Shown: positions 35,662 to 44,806 of the stretch, in pieces | Layout of the letters: the number at the start of each line of letters is the position of its first letter | Numbering within the stretch: the stretch's first letter is position 1 | Assembly: GCA_030066215.1 (NCBI GenBank) | Contig: JASJCA010000057.1 | Location: 1-60,138, forward strand | Direction of reading: 5' to 3' | Length of the DNA: 60,138 nt | From: Rhodobacter sp. | Lineage (GTDB): Bacteria; Pseudomonadota; Alphaproteobacteria; Rhodobacterales; Rhodobacteraceae | Notes under the pieces: generated by a model | Databases searched by the model: none | What the model was told of the DNA's origin: nothing | The model's input: the letters and a program-made list of their open reading frames with translations, nothing else | Program-made: the position numbers and the translations under genes

Positions 35662-36816
35662 TCAGGCCGCCGCGCGCTGCAGATCGATCTCGGCGTCGAA
35701 GGCCCATTCGATCCACGGCATCAACGCCTCGAGATCAGCTGTCTCGACCGTGCCGCCGCACCAGATGCGCAGGCCCGGCGGCGCGTCGCGGTAGGCGCCG
35801 ATGTCATAGGCGACCCCTTCCGTCTCGAGCCGCTTTGCGACGGCCTTGGCGAAGGCGGCGCCATCACCGATTCGTGGATCGGTGAATTTCAGACAAACGC
35901 TTGTGGTCGAGCGGGTGGCGGGATCCTCGGCGAGGTTTCCGATCCAGTCATGCGCGGCGACGAACCGGTCGATCACCGCAGCGTTGGCATCGGCGCGGGC
36001 GATCAGACCTGGCAGACCGCCGACCGATTGCGCCCAGGCGAGCGAGTGGAGGTAATCCTCGACCGCGAGCATCGACGGAGTGTTGATCGTGGCGCCTTCG
36101 AAAATGCCCTCGATGAGCTTGCCGCCCTTGGTGAGGCGGAAGATCTTCGGCAGTGGCCAGGGCGGGGTGAAACTCTCCAGTCGCTCCACCGCGCGCGGGC
36201 TGAGAATCAGGATGCCGTGCGCGGCCTCGCCGCCCAGCACCTTCTGCCAGGAGAAGGTCGTGGCATCGAGCTTGTCCCAGGGCAGGTCCATGGCGAAGGC
36301 GGCGGAGGTTGCGTCGCACAGCGTCAGCCCGCCACGATTGGCCGGGATCACATCACCCGCGGGCACGCGCACGCCGGACGTGGTGCCATTCCAGGTGAAG
36401 CAGACGTCATTTTCATAGTCTAACGCGGCCATATCGACGATTTGGCCATAGGGCGCGTCGTGCACTGTCGCGTCGAGTTTCAGCTGCTTGACTGCATCGG
36501 TGACCCAGCCAGCGCCGAAGCTCTCCCAGGCCACCATCTCGACCGGGCGTTCGCCGAGCAGGTTCCACATCGACATCTCGAACGCCCCGGTGTCCGAGGC
36601 GGGAACGATGCCGATGCGGTAGTCCACGGGCACGCCGAGGACCTCGCGCGTGGTCTCGATCGCTGCCTGCAGCTTTGCCTTGCCGATCGCCGCGCGATGC
36701 GACCGGCCCAGCGCGGCGTCTTGCAACGCATTGAGGGTGAAGGTGGGGGGTTTGGCACAGGGGCCCGAGGAAAAACGCGGATTGTCCGGCCGCGTCGCCG
36801 GTTTTACAGGTGCCAT
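35662..36816 (-). CDS. serC: Phosphoserine aminotransferase
   Basis: SerC transfers the amino group of glutamate to 3-phosphohydroxypyruvate. The 384-residue fold-type I PLP enzyme is of the form common in alphaproteobacteria. It begins with [20 protein letters not shown], has the substrate phosphate loop near [12 protein letters not shown], the PLP aspartate in [11 protein letters not shown] and the PLP lysine in [15 protein letters not shown] structured RNA leader directly abuts the start codon and suggests post-transcriptional control. serA follows on the same strand. Confidence 0.96.
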   Translation of the reverse strand: MAPVKPATRPDNPRFSSGPCAKPPTFTLNALQDAALGRSHRAAIGKAKLQAAIETTREVLGVPVDYRIGIVPASDTGAFEMSMWNLLGERPVEMVAWESFGAGWVTDAVKQLKLDATVHDAPYGQIVDMAALDYENDVCFTWNGTTSGVRVPAGDVIPANRGGLTLCDATSAAFAMDLPWDKLDATTFSWQKVLGGEAAHGILILSPRAVERLESFTPPWPLPKIFRLTKGGKLIEGIFEGATINTPSMLAVEDYLHSLAWAQSVGGLPGLIARADANAAVIDRFVAAHDWIGNLAEDPATRSTTSVCLKFTDPRIGDGAAFAKAVAKRLETEGVAYDIGAYRDAPPGLRIWCGGTVETADLEALMPWIEWAFDAEIDLQRAAA

Positions 36817-36869
36817 CGGTGGTTATCCTTCCAGATAAGCGCCCCTCGTTGGGGAGGGGTGTCCCACCG
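36817..36869 (-). promoter_or_regulatory. serC leader RNA (three-way junction, serC motif)
   Basis: On the minus strand CGGTGG (36869-36864) can pair with CCACCG (36822-36817), which immediately precedes the serC ATG. This closes a junction that holds a stem CCCCTC/GAGGGG (36859-36854 with 36847-36842) and a second hairpin TTATC-TGGAAG-GATAA (36838-36823) exposing the GGA ribosome binding site in its loop. The layout fits the serC RNA motif described in alphaproteobacteria; its ligand or mechanism is not settled. Confidence 0.7.
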
Positions 36870-36961
36870 GCGGGCATAGCAGCTTGGCCGGGTTTCACAA
36901 GCCCTTCATTGGCGCTATAGCGCCGCTTGAGGTGTCAAAAACGACGCAGGTGGGCCGGGCC

Positions 36962-37846
36962 TTGTTTGTGATCACGCTACTGACGAACCCTGCCCAGCGC
37001 AGCCTCGATCCCATGTTGGTGGCGAGTCTGCGCAACGCTTGGGGGGGCGGCAGCGCCGTGTGGCTTGCCCCGGACGAGGTCGCCGAATTCCAGGTCGAGA
37101 AGATCCCTGAAAACCGGTGGCACGTTTGGGCGGAGTGCCAAGCGATGGGTGTGGACTTAGTAGTGCAGCCGGCGACCGGGCAGCGCAAGAAGATGCTCTT
37201 GGCGGACATGGATTCGACCCTGATTCAGCAGGAATGCGTGGATGAACTCGCGGATGAGGCGGGGGTCGGGCCACAGGTCGCCGAGATCACCGCCCGGGCC
37301 ATGGATGGCGAAATCGCCTTCGAGGCCGCGTTGCGGGAGCGGGTCGGGTTGTTGCGGGGGTTGCCGATCTCGGTGATCGGCGAAGTGCTGAGAAACCGGA
37401 TTACGTACACGCCAGGTGGTGCCACGCTGGTGGCGACAATGAAGGCAAGTGGCGGCTATGCCGCATTGGTGTCCGGCGGCTTCACCGCGTTCACCGAAAG
37501 CGTCGCCGAATGGTTGGGCTTTGACGAGCACCGGGCAAACACCTTGCTTTCGACGGACGGAAAGCTGACCGGATCCGTTGCGGAGCCGATATTGGGGCGG
37601 GACGCAAAAGTGTCCGCCCTGCACGAGATAACGGGACGGCTTGGCATCGACACCGGGGACGTGATCGCGGTGGGCGATGGGGCCAACGACCTTGGCATGC
37701 TTGAGTTGGCCGGAACCGGCGTGGCGCTGCACGCAAAGCCTTCGGTCGCAGCCCAGTGCGACGTGCGGATCAACCACGGCGATCTGACCGCCTTGCTGTA
37801 CTTACAGGGCTATTCCAGGAACGAATTCGTGGCCGACTCAGGCTAA
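36962..37846 (+). CDS. serB: Phosphoserine phosphatase
   Basis: SerB removes the phosphate from phosphoserine, the last step of serine synthesis, completing the pathway with serA and serC on the opposite strand. The 294-residue HAD phosphatase has the nucleophile D82 and D84 in LLADMDSTLIQ, motif II in ALVSGGFTAFTE, and motif III/IV in GRDAKVSAL and VAVGDGANDLGML. An N-terminal regulatory-like segment precedes the catalytic domain. A TTG start at 36962 (reading MFVITLLTNPAQ) was chosen by analogy to the family; upstream alternatives are GTG at 36950 or TTG at 36884. Confidence 0.92.
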   Translation: MFVITLLTNPAQRSLDPMLVASLRNAWGGGSAVWLAPDEVAEFQVEKIPENRWHVWAECQAMGVDLVVQPATGQRKKMLLADMDSTLIQQECVDELADEAGVGPQVAEITARAMDGEIAFEAALRERVGLLRGLPISVIGEVLRNRITYTPGGATLVATMKASGGYAALVSGGFTAFTESVAEWLGFDEHRANTLLSTDGKLTGSVAEPILGRDAKVSALHEITGRLGIDTGDVIAVGDGANDLGMLELAGTGVALHAKPSVAAQCDVRINHGDLTALLYLQGYSRNEFVADSG

Positions 37847-38835
37847 CTCAGGGATTTGGCGGGCCGGATGTAACCCGTGACCAGATCGCGGCGGTTCAGG
37901 ACCGGAGCGTTTCGGCGCCGAAGCGTGGCTGGGTGGTCGGGGTCGAGGACGCCGAGATTGACGAGGATCGACGCCAGGGCGCATTCCGACGCGCGGGCGG
38001 CGCCGTCGGCGATCTTCAACGCAACACCCAGGCGCAGTTCGGGGATGATTGCGACGTAGACAGCCTCGGCGCCCGTCTTGATCGCGACGCGGCCTTCAAT
38101 GGCGCGCATCAACTCAGTGCAGGCGCGGCCCTCGCCCGCGACGAGGTCGGGATGCGTAGTCATCGCCCGCACCAGCCGCTGGGCGGCACGGGCGCGGACC
38201 GACGGTCCGTCGGCCGACGCGAAAAACGCCATCGCCCGCGCCAGGCCATGCACTGTCGTCGCGAAGTTCGGGGCCGAACAGCCGTCGATCGCATGGCCCG
38301 GGGACGGCTGCCCGGTGACCGATTCGAAGGCTTCCCGCACCGCCTGCTGCACCGGGTGTGCGGCGTCGATGTACTCTGGTCCAGCCGCAAGATGCCGCGC
38401 GAGCGTGAGAAACCCGGTGTGCTTGCCGGAGCAGTTGTTGTGGTACTGGCACGGGGATTTGTGGGCGCGGATCAGCGCGTCGCGGGCGTCGAGGTCGCTT
38501 GGCTCCTGCGGGCCACAGCGCAGATCGCTGTCGCCGAGGCCAAGATCGGAGAGCCAGCGGCGCACGCGATCGGTATGGATCGGCGCACCCTGATGCGAGG
38601 CGCAGGCCAACGCCAGATGTTCGTCGGTCAGGCCGACGGCGTCGGCGGCGCCGCTTTCCACAAGCGGGAGAGCTTGGATCATCTTGCACGATGACCGCGG
38701 CAGGACGATGGTTTCGGGGTCGCCCCAGGCCTTCTCGATCTTACCATCGGCGTCGCAGATCACTGCGTGCCCGGCGTGGACGGACTCTAGGAATTCCCCA
38801 CGCCAGATTTCGACCATGTTGACCGGATCGGCCAT
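37843..38835 (-). CDS. Asparaginase (asparaginase II / RrA-like family)
   Basis: A 330-residue protein of the family typified by Rhizobium etli thermolabile asparaginase, distinct from E. coli AnsA/AnsB. Diagnostic segments are VLPRSSCKMIQALPLVESGAA, CASHQGAPIHTDRVRRWL, HNNCSGKHTGFLTLARHL and DGCSAPNFATTVHGLARAMA. It hydrolyses asparagine to aspartate and ammonia in the cytoplasm. The start is the ATG before ADPVNMVEIWRGEF. The stop interlocks with that of serB; the divergent neighbour is an IalB gene 172 bases away. Confidence 0.92.
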   Translation of the reverse strand: MADPVNMVEIWRGEFLESVHAGHAVICDADGKIEKAWGDPETIVLPRSSCKMIQALPLVESGAADAVGLTDEHLALACASHQGAPIHTDRVRRWLSDLGLGDSDLRCGPQEPSDLDARDALIRAHKSPCQYHNNCSGKHTGFLTLARHLAAGPEYIDAAHPVQQAVREAFESVTGQPSPGHAIDGCSAPNFATTVHGLARAMAFFASADGPSVRARAAQRLVRAMTTHPDLVAGEGRACTELMRAIEGRVAIKTGAEAVYVAIIPELRLGVALKIADGAARASECALASILVNLGVLDPDHPATLRRRNAPVLNRRDLVTGYIRPAKSLS

Positions 38836-39007
38836 CGAAGTCCCTTTCAAAGCTGCGCGATTTTCTGCCAACGGGGCTTTCAAAAATCGGCATGATTCCG
38901 TTAAAGTGGGGGAATATGTTTGAACATCGCATGCCCGCCCCGAAAGGTCACGCCAGATTGGCCGCGGCGCGCAAGCGGAGGCAGAGACGGCAGGAGGCAA
39001 AGAACCC

Positions 39008-39625
39008 ATGCAATCGGTGCTGAGGTTTGGGATCGCCGGAACGGCGTTGGTGGTTGCGGCGGTTGCGGCAGGCGCTCAGGAATCGAACAATCGCGTGGCG
39101 GCACACACCGACTGGAGCGTGTTCGAAGAACCGCCCTCTTGCCGAGTGGCGGCGGCATCGATCGACGCATGCCCGCAGGACCAGAGGGTGCCGCGGCAGT
39201 GCTGGATCGTCTCGGGCCCCAAGGAGGTCGTCAATAAGAAGGGCGACCGGATCGTGGCCGTCGACCGCGGCGAGATTCGGCTGTTCGTGTCCTATCAGCC
39301 CAGCCTCAACGTCAATGGCCAGGTGTCGTTCAAAAGCGGCTATCCTTTTAACGAAGGTGCTGTGGTCAAATTGAAGATCTCGGAAACCGTGTTCGATCTG
39401 ATTGCGCGGGGCGTCGACGATCCGGGCACCGCGGGCCTGGACGAGTCGCAGTTGGCCTGGTCGAAATCCGACGACGACGACGCCAGGATCATCGCCGGGA
39501 TGAAACGCGGCTCAGACGCGGTTCTGACGGGTCTCTCGAAGCGGAACACCACGACGATCGATACGTTTTCGTTGTTCGGCTTCACTGCGGCGGTTGAGGA
39601 TGCGGAAAAGCGCTGCGGGACTTGA
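39008..39625 (+). CDS. Invasion-associated locus B (IalB) family protein
   Basis: A 205-residue exported protein with a signal peptide (MQSVLRFGIAGTALVVAAVAAGA). The IalB pattern is visible as WSVFEEPPSCRVAAAS, RQCWIVSGPKEVVNKKG, EIRLFVSYQPSLNVNGQVSF and DTFSLFGFTAAVEDAEKRC, with cysteines near both ends likely forming a disulfide. In Bartonella IalB aids erythrocyte invasion, but in free-living relatives the role is unknown. A GGAGG lies ten bases before the ATG. Confidence 0.88.
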   Translation: MQSVLRFGIAGTALVVAAVAAGAQESNNRVAAHTDWSVFEEPPSCRVAAASIDACPQDQRVPRQCWIVSGPKEVVNKKGDRIVAVDRGEIRLFVSYQPSLNVNGQVSFKSGYPFNEGAVVKLKISETVFDLIARGVDDPGTAGLDESQLAWSKSDDDDARIIAGMKRGSDAVLTGLSKRNTTTIDTFSLFGFTAAVEDAEKRCGT

Positions 39626-39693
39626 CGGCGTCGACGGCTTGGGATCGGTCGGCGATCCTTGCCGGATTACGCCGAAACCACTGACTTGACGCC

Positions 39694-40194
39694 ATGGAAA
39701 TTGCATTCTCCCGCTCGTTCACGACCCGTTCGGAGAGCGAAACCAGCCGGCTCGCCGCAGACTTGGCGCCAAAGCTGTGCCCGGGCGACGCAATTCTGTT
39801 GAAAGGCGGCCTGGGCGCCGGGAAGACCCATTTCGCCAGGGCCCTGATCCAGGCACGGCTGGGCGCGGCCGGGCGATATGAGGATGTTCCGTCGCCAAGC
39901 TACACGTTGGTACAGACTTACTCCGACGGCCAGGTCGAGATTTGGCATTGCGACCTCTACCGTTTGGGCCATGCCGACGAGTTGCTCGAACTTGGCCTTG
40001 AGGACGCGTTTGAGGACGCGATCTGCCTTATCGAATGGCCAGAGCGGCTGGAACACCTGTCTCCGTCCGGGGCGCTGGTGGTCGAGTTGGCCGTTGGCGA
40101 AAAGGAGGGCGAGCGAGAAGTGACGGTTCAGTCCAGCGACCCGCGGTGGCAAGCGATGTTCGAGACTGTCCGGTTGGAGGATGTTGATGCCTGA
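39694..40194 (+). CDS. tsaE: tRNA threonylcarbamoyladenosine biosynthesis ATPase TsaE
   Basis: TsaE is the ATPase that turns over the TsaBD complex making t6A37 in ANN-decoding tRNAs. The 166-residue protein has Walker A with K44 in LLKGGLGAGKTHFARAL, the switch region YEDVPSPSYTLVQTY and the acidic EIWHCDLYRLG. Length is typical. It overlaps the next gene, amgK, by eight bases; a tsaE-amgK-murU order is common in proteobacteria that recycle MurNAc. Confidence 0.94.
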   Translation: MEIAFSRSFTTRSESETSRLAADLAPKLCPGDAILLKGGLGAGKTHFARALIQARLGAAGRYEDVPSPSYTLVQTYSDGQVEIWHCDLYRLGHADELLELGLEDAFEDAICLIEWPERLEHLSPSGALVVELAVGEKEGEREVTVQSSDPRWQAMFETVRLEDVDA

Positions 40195-41200
40195 TCGGGC
40201 AGCGGCATTTCTTGCCGGAACCGATTGGCGCAATGCCAGTCGTGTGCCACTGGCCGGTGACGCATCGACGCGCCGATACGAGCGTTTGACCAGGACCGAC
40301 GGCCGATCCGCGATATTGATGGTTGCCCCGGCCAGCCAAGGCCAAGACCTCGACAGGTTCCTGGGCCTGGCCGCGCATTTGACATCATTGGGGCTCAGCG
40401 CGCCGGAAGTCTACTGCGCCGATCCAGCGGCCGGTTTCGCCGTGATCGAAGATTTCGGCGACGGCCTGTTCGTCCGGATCGCAAATACGGACCCGAACCC
40501 GCAGGCGGTCATCTATGGAGCTGCGGTTGAAGTTTTGCTGAAGGTCCAATCGCAGCCGCCGGCGCCGGGGCTCACTGCTTTCAATGCGCGGACAATGGCC
40601 GAGCAGATCGATCCGTTGTTCGATTGGTATAGCGCCGTGATTCGACCGCCAAGCGAGCGCGAACGTGATGCGGTACGGGGCGAGTTAGAGACTGTTTTGT
40701 CGGATTTCCTTTCGGCACGGCAGGTGATGGCGCTGCGGGATTATCACGCCGAAAACCTGTTCTGGTTGCCGCATCGTGACGGCCTTCGCCGGGTCGGATT
40801 GATCGACTTTCAGGACGCTCTGATGGCTGATCCGATCTACGACCTTGTCTCGCTGCTTCAGGACGCGCGCCGCGATGTCCCCGAAGACCTGGCGCGCGCC
40901 ATGAAGCTGAAGTTTTGCGAAGCTAAAGGATGGGAGCGCGACGGATTCGAAGCTGCCTATGCGGTACTGGGCGTCCAGCGCAACATGAGGATCATGGGGA
41001 TATTCGCAAGGCTGTCGCATTTGGATGGCAAGCAGGGTTACGTCGATCTGATCCCGCGGGTCTGGACCCATGTAAAACGGAACCTGCGGCACCCGTCCCT
41101 TGCCGGACTGGCAGCTTCGTTGGAACCGGTCCTACCGGACCCGACGCCCGAAAATCTGAACGCCTTGAGACATCCATGTGCCGCCGCCCCGACGCCGTGA
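40187..41200 (+). CDS. amgK: Anomeric MurNAc/GlcNAc kinase
   Basis: AmgK phosphorylates MurNAc (and GlcNAc) at C1 using ATP, in the peptidoglycan recycling bypass that leads to UDP-MurNAc and can confer fosfomycin tolerance. The 337-residue APH-fold kinase has RVPLAGDASTRRYERL in the nucleotide-binding loop, the catalytic loop MALRDYHAENLFWLP and the metal segment GLIDFQDALMADPIYDLVSL. ATG at 40187 was chosen because GGAGG at 40176-40180 is six bases upstream; another ATG at 40181 abuts that site. The partner murU follows immediately. Confidence 0.93.
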   Translation: MPDRAAAFLAGTDWRNASRVPLAGDASTRRYERLTRTDGRSAILMVAPASQGQDLDRFLGLAAHLTSLGLSAPEVYCADPAAGFAVIEDFGDGLFVRIANTDPNPQAVIYGAAVEVLLKVQSQPPAPGLTAFNARTMAEQIDPLFDWYSAVIRPPSERERDAVRGELETVLSDFLSARQVMALRDYHAENLFWLPHRDGLRRVGLIDFQDALMADPIYDLVSLLQDARRDVPEDLARAMKLKFCEAKGWERDGFEAAYAVLGVQRNMRIMGIFARLSHLDGKQGYVDLIPRVWTHVKRNLRHPSLAGLAASLEPVLPDPTPENLNALRHPCAAAPTP

Positions 41201-41865
41201 TGCTGTTTACCGCCGGTCTCGGCACGCGCATGCGGCCGCTGACCGACCATATACCGAAGCCGTTGATCGAGGTGGGCGGGTGCACATTATTGGACCATGC
41301 ACTTCATCTGGTGCGGGACGCGGGATTGGATCGGATTGCGGGAAACACCCATTACTTGGCGGATAAGATGGGCGCGGCCCTGGCCGAACGGGGCGTCCGA
41401 GCTCTGCACGAGCCAGTGCTGTTGGACACCGGCGGTGGATTGCGCAATGCGGCCACCACCCTCGGAGCGCCGCCGTACGTCACATTGAATTCCGACGCTG
41501 TCTGGGTCGGGCCCAACCCGGTTCCGACGATACTGCAGGCTTGGGACCCCGCATCGATGGACGCCTTGTTGGTGGTCGTGCCGCGGAACCGGGCGATCAG
41601 CCATCCCGGTGAGGGCGATTTCAGGGTCGACGCCGCGGGCCGCCTGCGGCGTGGCACCGATGTGGTCTATACCGGCCTACAGATCATTGACCCGGCCTTA
41701 CTGGACCGCATCGAAGAACAGGTGTTCTCGCTCAACTTAGCCTGGGATCTGATCGGGGCGCGCGGACGGTTGTTCGGCCATCTATACGACGGCATTTGGT
41801 GCGATGTGGGGCAACCGGAGAGCATATCCGCGGCCGAGCATGTCCTGGCCGAACGCGATGTTTGA
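41176..41865 (+). CDS. murU: N-acetylmuramate alpha-1-phosphate uridylyltransferase
   Basis: MurU joins MurNAc-1-phosphate, the AmgK product, with UTP to give UDP-MurNAc. The 229-residue nucleotidyltransferase has the signature MLFTAGLGTRMRPLTDHIPK, the sugar-binding DTGGGLRNA and the metal aspartate in YVTLNSDAVW. A C-terminal YDGIWCDVGQPE is typical of the family. The start overlaps the amgK end by 25 bases; an ATG at 41200 is an alternative but would remove the first strand. It overlaps addB by eight bases. Confidence 0.93.
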   Translation: MCRRPDAVMLFTAGLGTRMRPLTDHIPKPLIEVGGCTLLDHALHLVRDAGLDRIAGNTHYLADKMGAALAERGVRALHEPVLLDTGGGLRNAATTLGAPPYVTLNSDAVWVGPNPVPTILQAWDPASMDALLVVVPRNRAISHPGEGDFRVDAAGRLRRGTDVVYTGLQIIDPALLDRIEEQVFSLNLAWDLIGARGRLFGHLYDGIWCDVGQPESISAAEHVLAERDV

Positions 41866-44806
41866 GTCCGAGCAGACGCCACGCGTCTTCGCCCTGCCGC
41901 CCGGTGTCGATTTTCCGCTGGCAGTGGTATCGGGCCTAACTCAGCGGCTTGACGGCGCTGCGCCCGAGGCCATGGCGCGGACCGAGGTTTTCGTCAATAC
42001 GCGGCGTATGCAGCGACGGATGAAGTCGCTGTTTGAAGCCGGCCCGCCCCGGTTGCTGCCACGGATCAGGTTGATCACCGATTTGGCGGCGGACACTGCT
42101 CTGGCGGAAATCCCAGCTCCGGTGTCGCCGCTGCGCCGACGGCTCGAGTTGACACAACTCATCGCTGGCCTTCTGGATCGGGAACCTGACCTGGCGCCAC
42201 GGGCCGCGACCTTCAATCTCGCAGACAGCCTGGCGCGTTTGATGGATGAAATGCAGGGCGAGGGCGTCCTGCCAATGAGGATCAAGGGGCTCGATGTCTC
42301 GGACCAATCCGGCCACTGGCAGCGAACGTTGAGGTTCATTGCCTTGGTCGACGCATTCTTCGCTGCCGACGGCCGGCCCGACAGCGAGGGGCGGCAGCGT
42401 TTGGTGGTGGAGCACCTTGTCGCTGATTGGGCCGCTTCGCCGCCGACCCGCCCGGTGATCGTCGCCGGATCAACCGGTTCGCGGGGCACAACGGCTCTGT
42501 TCATGCGGGCAGTCTCACAGTTGCCGCAGGGCGCGGTGATATTGCCGGGCTTTGACTTCGACTGCCCAGGTGAGGTTTGGGATCAGTTGCGGGAAGCGTC
42601 CTGGGGAGAGGATCACCCGCAGTTTCGCTTTTCGCAGTTCCTAGAGGGTCTGAATTGCGGTCCAGGGACGGTGCGGCGCTGGATAGAAACACCGCCACCC
42701 AATCCGCCTCGCAATCGGTTGGTCTCGTTGGCTTTGCGGCCGGCTCCGGTGACGGACCGGTGGATGACGGAAGGCCCAGAGCTGAAAGACCTCGGCGGTG
42801 CCACCGCCGGTATGACACTGATCGAGGCGCCCTCGCAGCGGGCCGAGGCAACCGCGATCGCAATCGCGCTGCGCGCGGCATCCGAGGCCGGAAAGACCGC
42901 CGCGTTGATCACCCCCGACCGGGTTCTGACCCGGCAGGTCGCCGCGGCCCTGGACCGTTGGGGTATCGTGCCAGATGACAGCGCGGGACACCCTTTGCCG
43001 CTTACCGCACCGGGCAGGCTGCTGTGCCAGGTGGCCGGGTTGCGGGCGGACCGAGTGGACACTGTTGCGTTGCTGGCGCTGTTGAAGCACCCGTTGACCA
43101 ACGCCGGGACTGCCGATCGCGGGCCGCATTTGTTGCAGTCGCGGGAGCTAGAGTTGCACCTTCGGCGGAACGGCCCGCCGTTTCCGGATACGCGTGACAT
43201 CACGTCCTGGGCGGTCGAAGGAAGCGCAGCCCGTCAGGATTGGGCGCATTGGCTGTGCGGCATCCTCGAACGGCTGGACGATCCCGACGCGCGGCCGCTG
43301 CCCGAACATGTGGACCGCCATCTATCCCTGAGCGAACATATCGCGGCCGGACCCACCGGCGCCGGCGCTGTGGCGTTGTGGGGCGACGCGGCGGGGGCGG
43401 AGGCGCTTCGATGGACCGAGGCCTTGCGGGCCGAGGCCGCAGCTGGCGGAGTGATGTCCGCCGCGGACTATGCCGCGCTGTTCCATTCGGTGATGCAGCG
43501 GGGCGAGGTGCGCGATACCTTGGCCCCGCGGCACGACATCATGATTTGGGGTACCTTGGAGGCACGGGTGCAAGGCGCCGATTTGGTCATCCTGGGATCC
43601 CTGAACGAGGGCATCTGGCCAAAGAACCCCGACCCCGATCCGTGGTTGAATAGGGCCTTACGGCAACGCGCCGGTCTGTTGTTGCCTGAACGCCAAGTCG
43701 GGTTGGCGGCCCACGACTTTCAGCAGGCCATCGCCGCCGAAGAAGTGATTCTGACCCGCGCGATCCGGGATGCGGACTCGCAGACGGTGCCGTCGCGCTG
43801 GCTGAACCGTCTGACGAACCTTCTTGGCGGGACATCCCAGGAAAGCGACGAGGCGCTCAAAGCCATGCGCGCGCGCGGAAGGCGACTTGTGGCCCTGGCG
43901 GAAAGGCTCGACCGGCCCGACGATGCCTTGCGCCAAAGCTTGCCACCCGTTCCGCGGCCTTCGCCGCGCCCACCGGTCGAGGATCGGCCCAAACAACTGT
44001 CGATCACCGAGATCCAAACGCTGATCCGCGACCCTTATGCAATTTATGCCCGGCACATCCTTCGCCTACGCCCGCTGCAACCACTGCAACGAGAGCCGGA
44101 CGCGCGCTTACGTGGCACCGTGCTGCACCGCGTGCTCGAACTGTTCATCAGCGCGGGCCCGGTCTCCGACCCGGAAACGAGCCGAGCGCGGCTGTTGGCG
44201 ATCGCCGACAACGTCCTAAGCGCCGCTGCACCCTGGCCCGCCACGCAGCGCCTGTGGCGCGCCAAGCTGGCACGGGCCGCCGATTGGTTCATCGCTGGTG
44301 AAATCGCGCGGCAACACCGGCTCTCACCAATCGCGTTGGAGCGACGCGGGCGGTTGGCCCTGCCAAATGCGGATTTCACCCTGACCGGCAAGGTGGATCG
44401 CATCGACCGCGCCCCAGACGGTCAGCTTTCGCTCTACGACTACAAAACCGGGGCACCCCCATCGAAGGCCCAGCAGGAGCATTTCGACAAACAACTGGCC
44501 CTGTCCGCCATTATGGCTGAGCGGGGAGCGATCGAAGGCATTGAGGCGGCGACCGTTGCAGAGGCTTACTACATCGGGCTTGGCGCAAATCCAAAGTTAG
44601 AACCCGCAATGATCGATGAAGGTGGGGCGGGCGACGTACTGGCAGGGCTGACGCGACTGGTGGCGGCCTATTGCGACCCTGAACGCGGCTATACTTCGCG
44701 CCGAGCTGTCGAGATGCAGCGCTTTGGTGGCGACTACGACCATTTGGCCCGATTCGGCGAGTGGGACGAAACCGGGGCGCCGGTTCCGATGGATGTCGGG
44801 CAATGA
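41858..44806 (+). CDS. addB: Double-strand break repair protein AddB
   Basis: AddB is the second helicase-like and nuclease subunit of the AddAB (RecBCD-like) enzyme that resects DNA ends for RecA. The 982-residue protein has the degenerate helicase domain (RMQRRMKSLFEAGPPRLLPR; ITPDRVLTRQVAAALDRWG). A RecB-like nuclease at the C-terminus has RIDRAPDGQLSLYDYKTG as catalytic core and DPYAIYARHILRLRPL preceding it. The start overlaps murU by eight bases and the stop overlaps addA by four (ATGA), so the subunits are coupled. Confidence 0.95.
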   Translation: MFESEQTPRVFALPPGVDFPLAVVSGLTQRLDGAAPEAMARTEVFVNTRRMQRRMKSLFEAGPPRLLPRIRLITDLAADTALAEIPAPVSPLRRRLELTQLIAGLLDREPDLAPRAATFNLADSLARLMDEMQGEGVLPMRIKGLDVSDQSGHWQRTLRFIALVDAFFAADGRPDSEGRQRLVVEHLVADWAASPPTRPVIVAGSTGSRGTTALFMRAVSQLPQGAVILPGFDFDCPGEVWDQLREASWGEDHPQFRFSQFLEGLNCGPGTVRRWIETPPPNPPRNRLVSLALRPAPVTDRWMTEGPELKDLGGATAGMTLIEAPSQRAEATAIAIALRAASEAGKTAALITPDRVLTRQVAAALDRWGIVPDDSAGHPLPLTAPGRLLCQVAGLRADRVDTVALLALLKHPLTNAGTADRGPHLLQSRELELHLRRNGPPFPDTRDITSWAVEGSAARQDWAHWLCGILERLDDPDARPLPEHVDRHLSLSEHIAAGPTGAGAVALWGDAAGAEALRWTEALRAEAAAGGVMSAADYAALFHSVMQRGEVRDTLAPRHDIMIWGTLEARVQGADLVILGSLNEGIWPKNPDPDPWLNRALRQRAGLLLPERQVGLAAHDFQQAIAAEEVILTRAIRDADSQTVPSRWLNRLTNLLGGTSQESDEALKAMRARGRRLVALAERLDRPDDALRQSLPPVPRPSPRPPVEDRPKQLSITEIQTLIRDPYAIYARHILRLRPLQPLQREPDARLRGTVLHRVLELFISAGPVSDPETSRARLLAIADNVLSAAAPWPATQRLWRAKLARAADWFIAGEIARQHRLSPIALERRGRLALPNADFTLTGKVDRIDRAPDGQLSLYDYKTGAPPSKAQQEHFDKQLALSAIMAERGAIEGIEAATVAEAYYIGLGANPKLEPAMIDEGGAGDVLAGLTRLVAAYCDPERGYTSRRAVEMQRFGGDYDHLARFGEWDETGAPVPMDVGQ

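Noticed and set aside
38916..39023. 35-codon Arg-rich frame (MFEHRMPAPKGHAR...) with GGGGG upstream of the IalB gene
   Set aside because: It has a possible RBS but overlaps the IalB start, lacks recognisable features, and an Arg-rich run is common in out-of-frame GC-rich DNA; it could be a leader but is not supported.
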